Assembly (NCBI GenBank): GCA_000750105.3
Contig: JPHH03000008.1
Coordinates: 310,001-374,000, forward strand
Direction: 5' to 3'
DNA length: 64,000 bases
Source: Tolypocladium sp. Sup5 PDA-1
Lineage: Eukaryota > Ascomycota > Sordariomycetes > Hypocreales > Ophiocordycipitaceae
The position numbers and the translations under genes are program-made. The notes under the pieces were generated by a model that made no database searches, was not told the DNA's origin, and saw nothing but the letters and a program-made list of their open reading frames with translations. Shown piece after piece: positions 43,758 through 55,588 of the stretch (position 1 is the first letter of the stretch; every line of letters starts with the position of its first letter).

Positions 43758-44527
43758 ATGAATCGCATCTCCATTTGTCATCACGCTCGCCGCCAGCTTT
43801 CTTGCGCCACCTGGGTCCCAGCTGTGCGACCATCGCAATCTGCCCGTGTCTCCCGAAGCTCTTCTCCTCTTCTCACCAGAAACCCTCTGTTGTTCCAGCC
43901 TCTAACTGCCCCCTTCCATCTATCCAGTCCTGCACAGCGCGCCTTCGCCACAATGTCCTCCGCGACTGGTTTCTACGACTTCAAGCCGCTGGATAGTACG
44001 TGCCGCCCACTCACCCTGTCTGCGCGACTTCATCGAGCTAACTGCTTGTCCCTTGCTTAGAGCGCGGCCAAGAGGTCCCCCTCGCCGACTACAAGGGCAA
44101 GGTCATCCTCATCGTCAACACGGCCTCCAAGTGCGGCTTCACCCCGCAGTACGAGGGCCTCGAGAAGCTCTACAAGGGCATCAAGGAGAAGCACCCCGAA
44201 GACTTCGTCGTGCTCGGCTTCCCCTGCAACCAGTTTGGCGGGCAGGAGCCCGGCACCGACGACGAGATCCAGAACTTCTGCCAGATCAACTACGGCGTCA
44301 GCTTCCCCATTATGCAGAAGATCGACGTCAACGGCGACGGCGCCAGCCCGCTCTACGAGTGGCTCAAGCAGGAGAAGCCCGGCCTGATGGGCCTCAAGCG
44401 CATCAAGTGGAACTTTGAGAAGTTCCTCATCGGCCGCGACGGCAAGGTCAAGGGCCGCTGGGCCAGCACCACCAAGCCCGATTCCCTCGAGAGGCCCATC
44501 CTCGACGAGCTGGAGAAGAAGGAGTAG
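43758..44527 (+). CDS. gpx1: Glutathione peroxidase (thioredoxin-dependent type), possible dual start
   Basis: This is a peroxidase of the non-selenium Gpx/Hyr1 type that reduces peroxides using thioredoxin or glutathione and can relay oxidant signals. Exons are 43758-43995 and 44061-44527 (GTACGT...TAG). From the first ATG it is 234 aa; from the internal ATG at 43953 it is 169 aa, the usual cytosolic length. The peroxidatic Cys lies in NTASKCGFTPQYEGL and the resolving Cys in GFPCNQFGGQEPG. Trp/Asn of the catalytic tetrad lie in KWNFEKFLI. The upstream 65 residues contain no acidic residue, are rich in Arg/Ser/Pro, and end RAFAT before MSSATGFYDF. This looks like a mitochondrial presequence, so one gene may make two compartment forms by alternative initiation. 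Confidence 0.92.
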
Positions 44528-45937
44528 GGTGTCGAGGGGGGCGATACAGGAGATGATTGAGGGAGAATTACAGGTGGGCTGTTGGACAATGTTGACATTG
44601 CAGAGATGTCTCCATTATTAATTCCGTAAAATTCAAGGTTGCTCCAAGGTTGCTCCAAGGTTGTTCCAAGGTTGCTCCAAGGCTGCTCCAAGGATTGCCA
44701 GTGCCGACGCCTCCAACCTTGTGCACGACTGCTATCCAGGGCCGAAACGAAGACGCTTGAAGGCTGGGTTTCACTCCAGACAGGTATGGTTTGGTCTGCT
44801 GCAAACCTGCTGACGCCTTTCGGCATTGTACGCTTCACTCAAGACGTGCGGCATAAGACCGACGAGACTCCTTTGGAAGCCTATACTAGTGCGTTGGAAG
44901 ATCTGGGACTCCGTGGAGAGTACTTTTCGAGAAGCTTGTTACCAAGGGGCATCAACCCGGTGCCAATACAAATTCCAAGCGGAAATCCCAGGACGACGAG
45001 GGACGATTGTTCACAAAGGCCGTACAATTAATCCCGTTCATGCTGACGATGCGGACTTGTCTCGGAGCAACTGGCTAGGGTGGAGAGAGGCCTCGACAGG
45101 AGAAAGCTTGCAATTGCGACCCAGGCGCGAAGACTTTGGATCAAAGAACGGGGCTCCAGATGCGTTTTAATTGAGGCGGACAGTGCTGGTTTAGAATATC
45201 CGTCTTACTGCACCAATGTATTCTGCCCCCTACATCCTGGAGTGATGTCAAGAACGCATCAACTCCCCCATCCCTCCTTGACCGCACAATATCAAACCGC
45301 CTTGATGGTGTAGTTGTCTGCTCATCCATGCTTTCAAGGGCGCCCTTACTAGTAATGGACATGCCATCTTAGCTTCCATCTACGCCCGCGGAACGTGCAG
45401 GCACGGAGGCGCTGACGCAAAGCACCGCGTGAAGGCGTGGCACGTCGCTTGGTACTGGGAAGTGAGAGCCCGACGTCAAGAGTCACTGTAGCTGAACTCT
45501 TGCCGTGTACGTTACATGATTTGCACGGAAGGGGTTGTTTGTGGCGGCCCTCTGCCCGTTTCTCCTCCCCCTTCACGGGAGGGCGCGTCCCCGGTAGCAT
45601 GGCCTCGATGGGCTGAGTGTCTCCAGGTTTAGCAATCGGTTGCCGGTTTCTATGATAATGGAACGAAGTCCTTGGCGATCGCTCAATGCATCTTGCGTGC
45701 ATACGTTTTCTAATGACGATTTGACCTTGGACTGCTTGAGTGTCAAGAGATGTCAAGAGCACGACGGCTGTGGACGTACTGGCCACCGTTCCTCAGAACT
45801 AGAAAGACCGGGTAGGGCCGAGGAAGGCTCTGTCGCAGTGTGTGCTTTCTGTAGCTGCGAAGACAGGGGAGTCGACACTGCCGGGAATGACATTGGAAGG
45901 CTGCAACTGCCACAGTGCTGCTCCCCACGTTGATTAC
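44528..45937. other. Intergenic 1.4 kb after gpx, no gene seen
   Basis: The first 170 bp include the 11-bp tandem repeat listed separately. Frames at 44639-45170 (plus) and 45349-45786 (minus) have no motif. Confidence 0.45.
44634..44693. repeat. 11-bp tandem repeat, about 5.5 copies
   Basis: The unit CAAGGTTGCTC is repeated with single-base variants in the third and fifth copies (GTTGTTC, GCTGCTC). It lies about 110 bp downstream of the gpx stop, probably in or just after the 3' UTR. It is a simple minisatellite; no function is implied. Confidence 0.85.
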
Positions 45938-46652
45938 ATGACAGTTATCTCTGCGAGCCTTCTTTTGCGATTCTCTTCTTCTCTTCTTTTCCAAGATTCA
46001 TTGACTGCCGCTGCCCGCCGCCACACCAGCAGCAGAAGCAGCAGAAGCAGCGGCAACAACACCACCACCGCCACGTGCGTCGACGACGACGACGAAGACG
46101 ACGAAGACGACGGTAAGTATTTCACTTCCCGCTGACCCTGCTCCAAGCATATCTTCAGTCTCCCGCCTTAGCCCTCCATGCTGCTACAGCCTCAAGCTTC
46201 CAGCGCAGGGTTAACTATATTCCCAAGCTTGTACAGAAGTATACAAGATATCTCGCTCGTCATCAACAATCCCCGCACACGATCTAACCCATAGTCACGC
46301 TGCATTGCACACTGACCACCTTCCTGTACTGACATGCTCTTATAGACGACCAGAAGCTGCCGTTCGTGTGGCCAGGCTGCCCACCTGGCCTTGGTTTGCC
46401 GAGCCCTCGCCCAACAGGTCGGTGAGTCAAGTCTGGAGTCTCACTTACATCACGTGCCAAGTTGTATCTGACTCCTCAATCAGAAGAATACCAAGCCGCC
46501 CGCGCCACCCGTGGCCAACTAGGGCGAGGAGGACCGCCGGCGCTTCTCCTACGGCAACTATTTTGACCCCCCGCCCCAACCGCGGCTCGCACCGCCGCCC
46601 GCACCGGTGGCGCCGCCCGGAGGAGAAGAACGACGACGAGGACGAGGGGTAG
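45938..46652 (+). other. Low-complexity, possibly spliced gene-like tract
   Basis: An ATG at 45938 opens a frame with a hydrophobic start (TVISASLLLRFSSSLLF), a Ser/Arg-rich part and a run of Asp/Glu. It ends at a good donor (G|GTAAGT, 46113). An acceptor after CTGAC...TATAG at 46345 continues in frame with DDQKLPFVWPGCPPGLG. A second donor GTGAGT follows near 46421, with an acceptor near 46483. The best in-phase continuation is Arg/Pro-rich and ends at 46652. In another frame the same DNA reads FSYGNYFDPPPQPRLAPPPA after a TAG, so the model is not settled. Splice signals are good but composition is simple, so it is a candidate only. Confidence 0.2.
46080..46112. repeat. GAC/GAA trinucleotide run
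   Basis: The tract (GAC)n with GAA interruptions encodes Asp/Glu in the candidate exon above. An adjacent AGC-AGA repeat lies at about 46028-46050. Confidence 0.8.
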
Positions 46653-46808
46653 GACGAGGGGTAGGACGAGGGCCTCGTGCGCCGGGCTTGGGGGGCTGCG
46701 GCCTCTCTTTGACTTCCCCTGAGAGCCGGAGCCCGCCCCCGCCACTCTGGTTTTTAAAGAAGAGAGCTTGTCCGGTGCGCAATGATCGTGAATAGAAGCT
46801 TTGTGGCC

Positions 46809-46850
<42 letters not shown>
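46809..46850. repeat. (TTG)14 / (CAA)14 microsatellite
   Basis: There are fourteen uninterrupted TTG units. Read on the other strand they give poly-Gln or poly-Thr in long frames, which explains antisense frames here. It is a likely length-polymorphic locus. Confidence 0.95.
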
Positions 46851-46851
<1 letters not shown>

Positions 46852-47625
46852 ACATACGCTGTGCCTTGCCCTCTCCCACGTCGTCGATCGTGACGAATGT
46901 CCTGTCGGCAGCGAGACATCATGTCTGCGCATATGGTGGCCAGGCGCCAGCGTCAACAAGGGCAACAAGGGCAACAAGAGCAATATACGGCAACGGTCGG
47001 CAACGGACGGCAATAGATGGCCACGAAGTTAATAGACCTGCGCTAATGCATAAATAGTATTGCAAACCGGGCCATCTGGCTGGAGAGTGTCGTTGGCGGC
47101 GTTCGCCACACAAAAAGCAGCATGAGAAGCAGCCGGAGAAGCAGCCGGAGAAGGAAATTGTGGAGGTGACGGAGGAATAGGGGCGGGTTGTGCACGACGT
47201 CAATGACAAACAACGAGGCGAGAGCGAGGAAGAGTGAGAAAGGGCCAATGCTAGCCACGCATGTTTTAAGGTCGTTTCCGAGTTAGACGGGACTGGTACA
47301 TACCTGCGTCGTCTTCGACGTCAACTTCATGCCCGACGGGTTGGCTTCTGCCCTTTTTCATTTAGACGAAAGTGGGAACCAGGCACCGTTGGCAATCTGT
47401 ACCAGGCTCGAGTGCGGCGAGCTTCTTTCCGCATTCACAGATGAATCATCCGCTGTCTCTCTCTCTCTCAAACATTTCTTCCCCTTTCTCCCTGTACTGA
47501 GAACGAAGCTCAAGTACACTACTTCTACCACATGTGGCTAAAGGGCAGCTTCGAAGGACACTTCTCCATTGCTTTATTATTTGAAATAGGGGGAGCTAAA
47601 AGTTCCTTCAGGAGCATGTGGCCGT

Positions 47626-47790
47626 TCATTTGTTGCCGGCCATGTTGGCGTTGTGGTGTCTGGTGGCGTCGTGTGGCTCGGTGAGGTGCAGGGCGAAGTC
47701 CAAACGAGACACGAAGGCCAGGTTCACGCCAGAAACGGCCATAACATGCGAGGGCTGCACGTAAGCCCTAAAATTTTCCTGGGAGTCCAT
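47626..47790 (-). CDS. Possible small ORF or decayed C-terminus, 54 aa
   Basis: The frame begins MDSQENFRAYVQPSHVMAVS and ends HNANMAGNK. It has balanced, protein-like composition (VNLAFVSRLDFALHLTE) that stands out from neighbouring random frames. No family is recognised and no upstream exon could be joined. It may be the last exon or relic of a longer gene, or chance. Confidence 0.2.
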   Translation of the reverse strand: MDSQENFRAYVQPSHVMAVSGVNLAFVSRLDFALHLTEPHDATRHHNANMAGNK

Positions 47791-50700
47791 GTAGAAACGT
47801 AGAGGCCGGCGAGGCCGGTGTCGCCAAGATCATGGCTTCGTTCGCCGCGAGAGGACCGCCATCGCTAGACAGGTCGATGGTGTGGTGATTGCATGCAAAG
47901 TCTCGCTAGTTGCTCCCATTTCAATCTATTGCTTTTATTTCTATACATTGCTCTGGGTTCTTCCATGCGTATTAGTTGCTTGTGGTTGCTCTCCGTGGCC
48001 CTTTATTCCCACGACTCCTCCGATCTTCTGGCTATTCAGGGGTCATCCAAGCCCCTTGGTTCCCGTCAACACGGAGGCCAACTCCGGGGTGTTGGATACA
48101 TCCAATACCGATTCCCATTGAGTAGTTGGAACATTTACACAAAACGGCCGGCTGATATCCGCGCTTGTGCTACCCCCTTCCATGCCTCTCGGCGCCTTTC
48201 CGATTGTCGGCCTCACAATAGTGCCTGACGCGTCGACTGGGCCCAGCAAAGTCGAGTACGCATTGCATGGCTTTAAAGATGACCGGAGGGAAACATGCGA
48301 GAGATTAGGGGGTGCGAACTGCGAGCCTAAATCGTCCCATACCGGGGCAGACCTTCACCGACGGCATTGCAGACTCAACTTCGTCCCGGCGAGAGCCGGG
48401 TTGCATACTTGTATCAATCGAATGGTTGCTTTGCAAAGTAAATTGATACAGGTTCAGCGGCAGCCGCTTGCTTCCAAGTTACGTGGAGGCTCTGGAAAAT
48501 GGAAGGGAGCAACATATTGTCGTTACAACCCGGGCATGCTGCCGGTGAAGAACTCGCCTTGACATTGTCAGCTCGTCCCAGCTCTTCCTCGGACGGAATC
48601 TTCCGTACCATGGACGCCAGCTGTCGCCGGGCTGACTGACTGAAGTCTGACACTGCGCAGATAAGCTCTCGGAGGTGGGCGCAGTAGGATGCAAGTGAAC
48701 CCCTGAGCTCGAATTGCAAGCCCATGTCCTGACTCGCTGGGGTCGGTGCGAGACTCGGCCCAGCTTAAATCGTCAACATGCAGGTCCTCGTACGCATCTC
48801 TGCAGATGTTGAGCCTCAAGGCAACGAAAGTCTCACGCGCAGCCTGTAGGCGGGCAGTCGGTCGATGCTCCTCCGGCTTACAACTTACAACAGGGCTGGT
48901 TCCCCGGCCCTGGATCCCCTTGCCTCGAGAGGCTGAATGGCGTCCCGCAACTGTGCTTTGGCTCGACGCCACCAGGCACCCAGTGGCTCGGCAACCCACA
49001 GACAGTTGGGCCCTTGGGCTCCCCTGCACGTTGCGCTGCGCGGCGTTGCGTGGTGGGTGAGATGCCAAAAGTGTCCGAGTGGTTCAACTTGTTCCTCTGT
49101 CGAGCAACAACTCGCTTGCCTTCCTGCAGACAGACGCCATGACAAATGCCGTGATCCACGAAGGAGCGTGGAATTCCGTCTGCTTGCAGTCCGTAAGACG
49201 CGTCGTGTCATCAATGAGCCGACGTTGCCCACCCTTTCCGCCTCCACAGCCAGTGAGCGAGTCGACGGAGCGAAGAGGAAGCAAGGCCGCTATCAGATGC
49301 ACGAGAGTTGAAATGAGCGCGTCCTGGACGCCTCAGCAGCGCTTACATACTTTGTATTCGTACCATCAGAATACATGCACTTTTGCGCTCACGAATGCCT
49401 CGTAGCGGCTCACTTCTCACTGCGCTCTTGCTCTTGTCAGCATCCAGAACAAACAGAAGCTCCAGCGGACCCTCGCCGGCCGGTGCACGGGTTCGCTCAT
49501 CCAGCGTGTCTCACTAGTGCCGACGGGTGGCTTGACATTAAGTTACAACGAGGCCATCGCCCAAGATCTGAGTCAATATGACAAGCTTGGTTTGGGGCCG
49601 TCTGTATTTATAATTTAAGCTCTTGCACGGACAACGGTTTGCGTGCGGCAATATGCAACGACGTCAGTTCACGGGAGCCCATCGACAGTGTCTCGCTTTT
49701 TGCGCGGTTGGTGATGCACCGCCCTTTGCAGTTCCTGAGTCGGGCGAGTTTCTCCTGTCGATCGCGATCAAAACGGGCATGAGGAAGCCAACCAGCAGCG
49801 TCAATCCCACGAGCTACGTCCGTAGACCCAAAGCTAACAAAGCCGTCAGCTGCAGCCGGCACCAGGGATTCGCCAGGACCCGGGTGTCTGCATGGCCAGG
49901 ATGTGCGGCCCCTGCGTCAAGGCGATCTCACTGGCTTCTTCGGCTTCGCAGAGCAAGCCGTTTTTCGTCAGCGGTCCTAATCGTTGGGTCGAGGGAGCCC
50001 TGCGACCCTGGATCTGGGGAGCCGAGAGCTCTCTTGCTTCCTTTCGGAGCCGTTGGCTGGGCGAGAGGTTGGAAATGTGACCAAACGCTCAGACACGCCG
50101 TTTCATGTCCGCAGCCAACATTGCAAGGGCAGCACCAGTTGTAACCGACGGGATGCTGGGACGCACGACAACCTTCACCACAACCTTATTGGCCAAACGC
50201 CAGGCCCTCGGCTCCGCAGACATGGTTCCTCCGCAAAACAAGGCAGAGCGGTGCCACTGATATCCCACCACATTGCGGCCGGCCATTGGCCAGACGCGCC
50301 CAAGTGACGCAAGAAGCGGGAGCAAACATATGAAAGGACTGGCAGGGGGAGGCACCTGCGGGACGGACAGGCAAACAGGCACCGCACTAACACGCTCACG
50401 ACGACGATCTACTCGTAGTCAAGTTCACTCACTGGCCTCGGGCTTCCGGCAGCAGCACGGAGGAAAAGAGTAAAGCGATGAGCCTCTGTGAAAAGAGGCA
50501 TTCGCAGGCCTTTGAGGTTGTCGGCGACAGTTTGGCAGCTTGACCCATGGGCTCGCCTCAAACCGCCACATCGCCTGTGCCCAACTTGTAAGCGGGCGGC
50601 GCGACTCTCTGCCGCTCTTCATTTCCACCAGCACGCACCGCTCTTCGACCCCCCGGCTCATCAGCCTCAAGACGGACACTAGGGACCATGTCCCTCTTCC

Positions 50701-50910
50701 CAAAGGCTGCCCCAAGCCTGCACACTACGTCGTTGGTGTCCCCATCATGATACCCCGGCGCGGCCGAACCACCACGAGGCTCACTCGCTGATCGCCCTCA
50801 CTCCCCATGCTGCTCTCGCTCACACTCTGTTCTGCGTCTTGAGCCCTATTACCAGGAGCCTGGAGGCCTGTTCGGTGGTTTGGTGGTCCACACGGACTCC
50901 TGAGAGGATG

Positions 50911-50918
50911 ATTATATA
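50911..50918 (+). promoter_or_regulatory. TATA-like box upstream of aspartic protease
   Basis: The sequence attatata(gc) lies about 210 bp before the start codon at 51128. Between them is a C/T-rich leader. The spacing allows a TATA promoter with a long 5' UTR, but no start site is known. Confidence 0.3.
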
Positions 50919-51127
50919 GCCGTTGCTCCTGTCATGGTCCCAGCTTGCTGGATTCCCTTCCCTCCTCCCCTCCGTTTGTCGTCCAACCTGTGTCGCTCTC
51001 TCGTTCGACAGTCATTCTTTTTTGGTTTGTTGTTTCTAGTAGGCTTGAGCCGTTGTGTCTGTGTAGTCCGAACCGTCGGTCACTCTTTAAGCCGGCGTAG
51101 AACAGGAAACACCACAACACGGTCATC

Positions 51128-53541
51128 ATGCTGTCCACTCTCTTGCCCCTCGCGGCGCTGCCGCTTGCGGCCCACGCCCTCATCGACTTCCCGGCCGACA
51201 ACCGCATGGTCCAGGAGCCCGGCCTGATCCGCTACCCCATCACCGTCTCCGAGGGCGCCCCGTCCAAGAACAACGTCTTCCGGCGCCAGAACGACGTCGG
51301 CCTCAGCCCGCAGAAGACGGGCTTCTTCTACTCCATCCAGATCAACATCGGCACCCCGCCCCAGGCCGTCAGCGTCAACTTCGACACCGGCTCCGACGAG
51401 CTCTGGGTGAACCCCGTGTGCAGCAAGTCGACGGACCCCAAGTTCTGCGAGTCCTTTGGCCGCTTCAACGGCTCCCAGACGTTTACCGACCTGCACAAGA
51501 CCGGCAAGATCAACTACGGTACTGGCTACGCCAACCTCGAGTATGGTTACGACTACGTCCAGATTGGCTGTAAGTTGGGCACCCGCGTTGCCTGGAATCG
51601 GCCGCATATTGCGTGTAAGAGAAGTCATGCTAACTTGTGTGAATAGCCGCCAAGATCAGCCAGCAGATGTTCGGTGTTGCTACCGACTCCGAGTTCGCCG
51701 TCACTGGTATCCTGGGTGCCGGTCCTCCCCTGAGCGGCTGGGACAACGCGTACCCCCTGGTCCTCGACAACCTGGCCAAGCAGGGCTTCACCAACAGCCG
51801 TGCTTTCTCCCTGGACATCCGCTCCATCGAGAGCAACCGCGGCTCCGTCGTCTTCGGCGGCATCGACACCAAGAAGTTCTCCGGCAAGCTCGAGAAGCGC
51901 CCCATCATCCCCGCCGCCGAGTCTCCCGACCACTACACCCGCTACTGGATCTACCTCGACGGCATCAGCGTCACCAAGGGCGACGGCTCCGTCGTCGACG
52001 TCTTCGACCAGCCCAACGGCCAGGCCGTGCTCCTGGACAGCGGCTACACCGTGAGCGCCCTGCCCCCGGCCATCTTCAACAAGATCCTGGCCGCCTTCCC
52101 CGACGCCAAGCCCCCGTCCCAGGGCTCCAACCTTTACCAGGTTCCTTGCTCTACCGGCGACTCCAAGGGCCACGTCAACTTCAAGTTCGGCGAGACCGTC
52201 ATCAATGTCCCGTACAACGACTTCATCTGGCACCAGCCCCAGTACGGGATCTGCGTCCTCGGTGTTACCTCTGATGAGCGTGAGTCCAGTCAGCCCCTGA
52301 ATCCGGGAAACCTGGGTATACATGTAAAGGTTCAGTGAGAGCGTGAGACTGACAATCATCCAACAGAGTTCCCCGTCCTCGGTGACACTTTCCTGCGCGC
52401 TGCCTACGTCGTCTACGACCAGGACAACCGCAACATCCACCTGGCCAACAACGAGGACTGCGGTTCCAACCTCGTCGCCATCGGAAAGGGCCCCGACGCC
52501 GTCCCCTCCGTCGCCGGTGACTGCGGTGCTCAGGCCACCACCACGTCTTCCACCTCTACCTCGGCTCCCACTACGACCAGCTCCTCGTCATCCAAGCCCA
52601 CCGTCACGACGACCTCGACCTCTGCTGTGTCCACGACCTCTGCGGTGTCTACGACCTCTGCTGTTTCCACGACCTCTGCTGTTTCCACGACCACTCAATG
52701 GAGCAACAGCACCGTCACCTCCAGGACTGGCGGCGTCAGTACGACCTCCAAGCCCGTCATCACGACCTCCAAGCCCGTGACGACCTCCGGCTGGCACAAC
52801 ACCACCGGCCCCGCCACTTACACGTCCACCTTCACCACCCACACGACGTACACGGTTACCTCGTGCCCTCCCTACGTGACCGGTTGCCCCATCGGCTCCG
52901 TCACCACCGAGACCATCACCGGCACGACGACGTGGTGCCCCGGCCAGGGCAGCAGCACCAAGAAGCCCACCATCACCTCGCCTCCCGCCCCCAGCATCAC
53001 GTCCGTCTTCACCACCACCAAGACGCACACCATCACCGACTGCCACGGCAAGGGACCCTGCAGCAAGGGCCACGTCACCACCCAGGTCCTCACCTCGACG
53101 ACCTACCTGTGCCCCGAGTCCACGGCTACCTGGACCATTCCCCGGACGCATACCTGCGGCAACGGCGAGCACGGCTGCACCCCCGGCCAGACCATCACAA
53201 CGACTCAGGTCGTCACCATCGTCCCCGTTACCCCGGGCCCTGAGCCTACACCCGTCCCCGGCTGCTCCGGCTGCAACATGCCTACAGTCGTGACGACGCC
53301 TGCTGTCCAGACCTCTGCTCTCCCGACGACTCCGGGCCAGACGATTCCTCCCGTCCAGACCCTGCCCACCAACACCGCCCCGGGCACCATCAGCACCGTG
53401 ACCAAGCCCACCGCCTCTCCCTGCACTACCTGCGGCTCTGCGGCATCCAGCCCGCCCGTCGCGACCGCTGGTGCCGCCGAGTGGCGCGTCCCCGGAGTCG
53501 CGGCCCTGGCCATGGGTGCTCTGGCTGTCGTTGCCATGTAA
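51128..53541 (+). CDS. GPI-anchored aspartic protease (yapsin type) with cell-wall repeat tail
   Basis: This is a secreted pepsin-family A1 protease predicted to sit at the cell surface. Exons are 51128-51569, 51647-52279 and 52367-53541, giving 749 aa. A signal peptide occupies about 1-17 (LLPLAALPLAAHA). A pro-segment leads to FYSIQINIGTPPQ. The first catalytic Asp lies in FDTGSDELWV (about 84) and the second in LLDSGYTVSALP (about 276). The catalytic domain ends near residue 400. About 310 Ser/Thr-rich residues follow, with a perfect hexapeptide repeat SAVSTT x4. Three Cys-containing wall-protein modules come next (for example TVTSCPPYVTGCPIGSVTTE, THTITDCHGKGPC, TIPRTHTCGNGEHGC). A hydrophobic GPI-type C-terminus ends it (VPGVAALAMGALAVVAM). 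It is roughly 250 residues longer than an ordinary fungal yapsin. Confidence 0.92.
52621..52692 (+). repeat. 18-bp coding tandem repeat (SAVSTT x4)
   Basis: Four 18-nt units encode Ser-Ala-Val-Ser-Thr-Thr in the stalk of the aspartic protease, with only synonymous changes between copies (GTG/GTT, GCT/GCG, TCC/TCT). Stalk length may vary between strains. Confidence 0.9.
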
Positions 53542-55588
53542 GCAACCCGCAAGAGATGTTGCCGACTGTTGATACAGGATAAACTTGGGTATCTGTATTT
53601 GACAACAAGGGTGTAATCAATGTTTGGATAAACACGGATGGCTTAATGGGCCCTGACTTATTCTTTTTTTGGATGTGGATATGGTTTCCTTTTTTGTTAT
53701 TTTCTCTTTGCGAGGCCCGCTGTATGGGGATGATAATTCTGTCTTAATGCCAATCCCTTGCCTCGATTACTTTCCCCAAATATGAAGCACGATTGTGGTG
53801 CAAATGACGACCTGTGATGAGGCGCCCCTGACTTGGGATTAGATTCAGGACACATAGACATATACACTCACGAACAGCGGTGATTGCATGATTTATATCG
53901 TCTCAATTCTAGTATGTAACGCACGACTTGGTGATATGTATGACGAGGTCCCTGGCCTCGGATTAGACTAGGAAGACATCGGCTTTGCCCACTTTGACAG
54001 CCGGGTGAGAGAACACATTTCTGCACTGAAGTACAAAGTACTCCGTAGTTGATGTCATGTTCCCGCCATCTAACTTGGTACTGTTCAAGAGCTGCTCGGG
54101 TGCCAATAACACGAAACCCCCTGATGTTGCCAGTTCATGTGGCACTGGTGATATCAGAACGAAGCACCGCGATTAGGCCTTGGACCAGGTCAATGACGCA
54201 TACATGCTCACTTCGACACCCCTGAGCCAGGCGTACTCTAACTATAGGGTAACCGATATCCCTGATGGAAGCTCCAGGTTCGGCCAGAACTGAGCAAAAT
54301 CGTAGACATGTACATGCCAACAGCCTTCGATCAGAGCAAACCTGTCCAGTTTGTGAAGCAATCACCAATGTGCCGAGATTTCCAGCGTCGTACCAAATCA
54401 GCGAAACGCACACTTGCTCATGCTGGTTCTCATGACACCGGCAATGTCCCGTTAGGGTAAGCCATGAACCTGTGGTGACGGCAAGCCTCATTTCCCACGA
54501 GAGCAAGCCCATCAAGGAGGAAAACACTCGCCCCTGAACAGCTCGAATGAGCCACTACGCCGTCAAGATATGGCCGGTAGTGGGGTCATACAAAACTTGC
54601 TTCTGGTGAATCCTGGAATTGCACGTTTTGCAACTGCACGCTGGCTTCAGAGACCGCCGGCGGACACACGAGAACCCGGCGGACACGGTCCACCATGCCA
54701 CCCGACCTGTCTTGGTTGTGATTCGGGCTCGCCACTTGGCAGGCTCGAGTTACTCTTACGTCACAGCACAGTCCCGGCGGCAGTGTGAACGTAAGCGAGG
54801 TGTAGGCAGCAGGCCGCTTCCATCAGGGGTCCAATGTGGCATCGAGTGTGCTCGAGGCCTGGGAGCAGATGGACAGGAACCGCTGGATGGGAGGCGAAGT
54901 GAATACTGTGGTCACGCCGACAATCCTCGGTGGCCGTAGTGTCGAATGCAGCTCTCGTCGTGCCAGACGCGCTGCTGAAGACAAGCTCGGCATCATCGTG
55001 GTTTCGGGCTTGAAGCTACCGACGGCCGCGCCTGGTCATCAACACCAACGACGCCACGGGTCGTCAGCCATCCATGCACCCGCGGCGGATCACAAGAGGC
55101 TCAGCAAACGAGCAGCCCTGCGGTCCACGCCGGCTGATGGCTCCATCTGAAACTGCTGCTCCACGCCTCGTTCGGCCGATTCGGGTCATCGTCATCAATC
55201 TTGGGGACTCCCCAACGAAATTGGCCACGGGGCGAGCCACTCGACTCGAAATAACAAAGGACCGTTGTCACAAATCAAGGACCTGACAGATCGCAATCTC
55301 GTCGCAATTTTTTTTCACGGCGCGGCACGACGCACCCCTCGTAGGTATGCCCCCAGCACGTAATCTTGGCCATGTCAACAAAGCCAGAACAGGCCCCCTG
55401 AGGCATCGGGAGTCGGGACCACAAGATCGACCAAGCCGGCCGCTTGGCCCGGTTCTCAACGTTCTCAACGTTCTCAACGCCAGACCAGCTTCACGCGACC
55501 CGGGCGTTGATGCCTGCATCTTGGCCGCCCGCGGAGAGGCTCGAATCTGGCTGTCGCCACCATGGCAGTCCCATAATGCCGCATTATG

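Larger units (their letters stand above)
46653..51127. other. Gene-poor region of 4.5 kb
   Basis: No gene with a recognised family was found. Noted items are the (TTG)14 microsatellite, a zinc-knuckle-like fragment at 47058-47180, a 54-codon minus-strand ORF at 47626-47790 and a frameshifted helical fragment at about 48560-48890 on the minus strand. The final part (50900-51127) is the leader of the aspartic protease gene. Confidence 0.5.

Noticed and set aside
49066..49140. tRNA-like A-box (TGTCCGAGTGGTTCAAC)
   Set aside because: No B-box at proper distance and no acceptor-stem pairing could be found.
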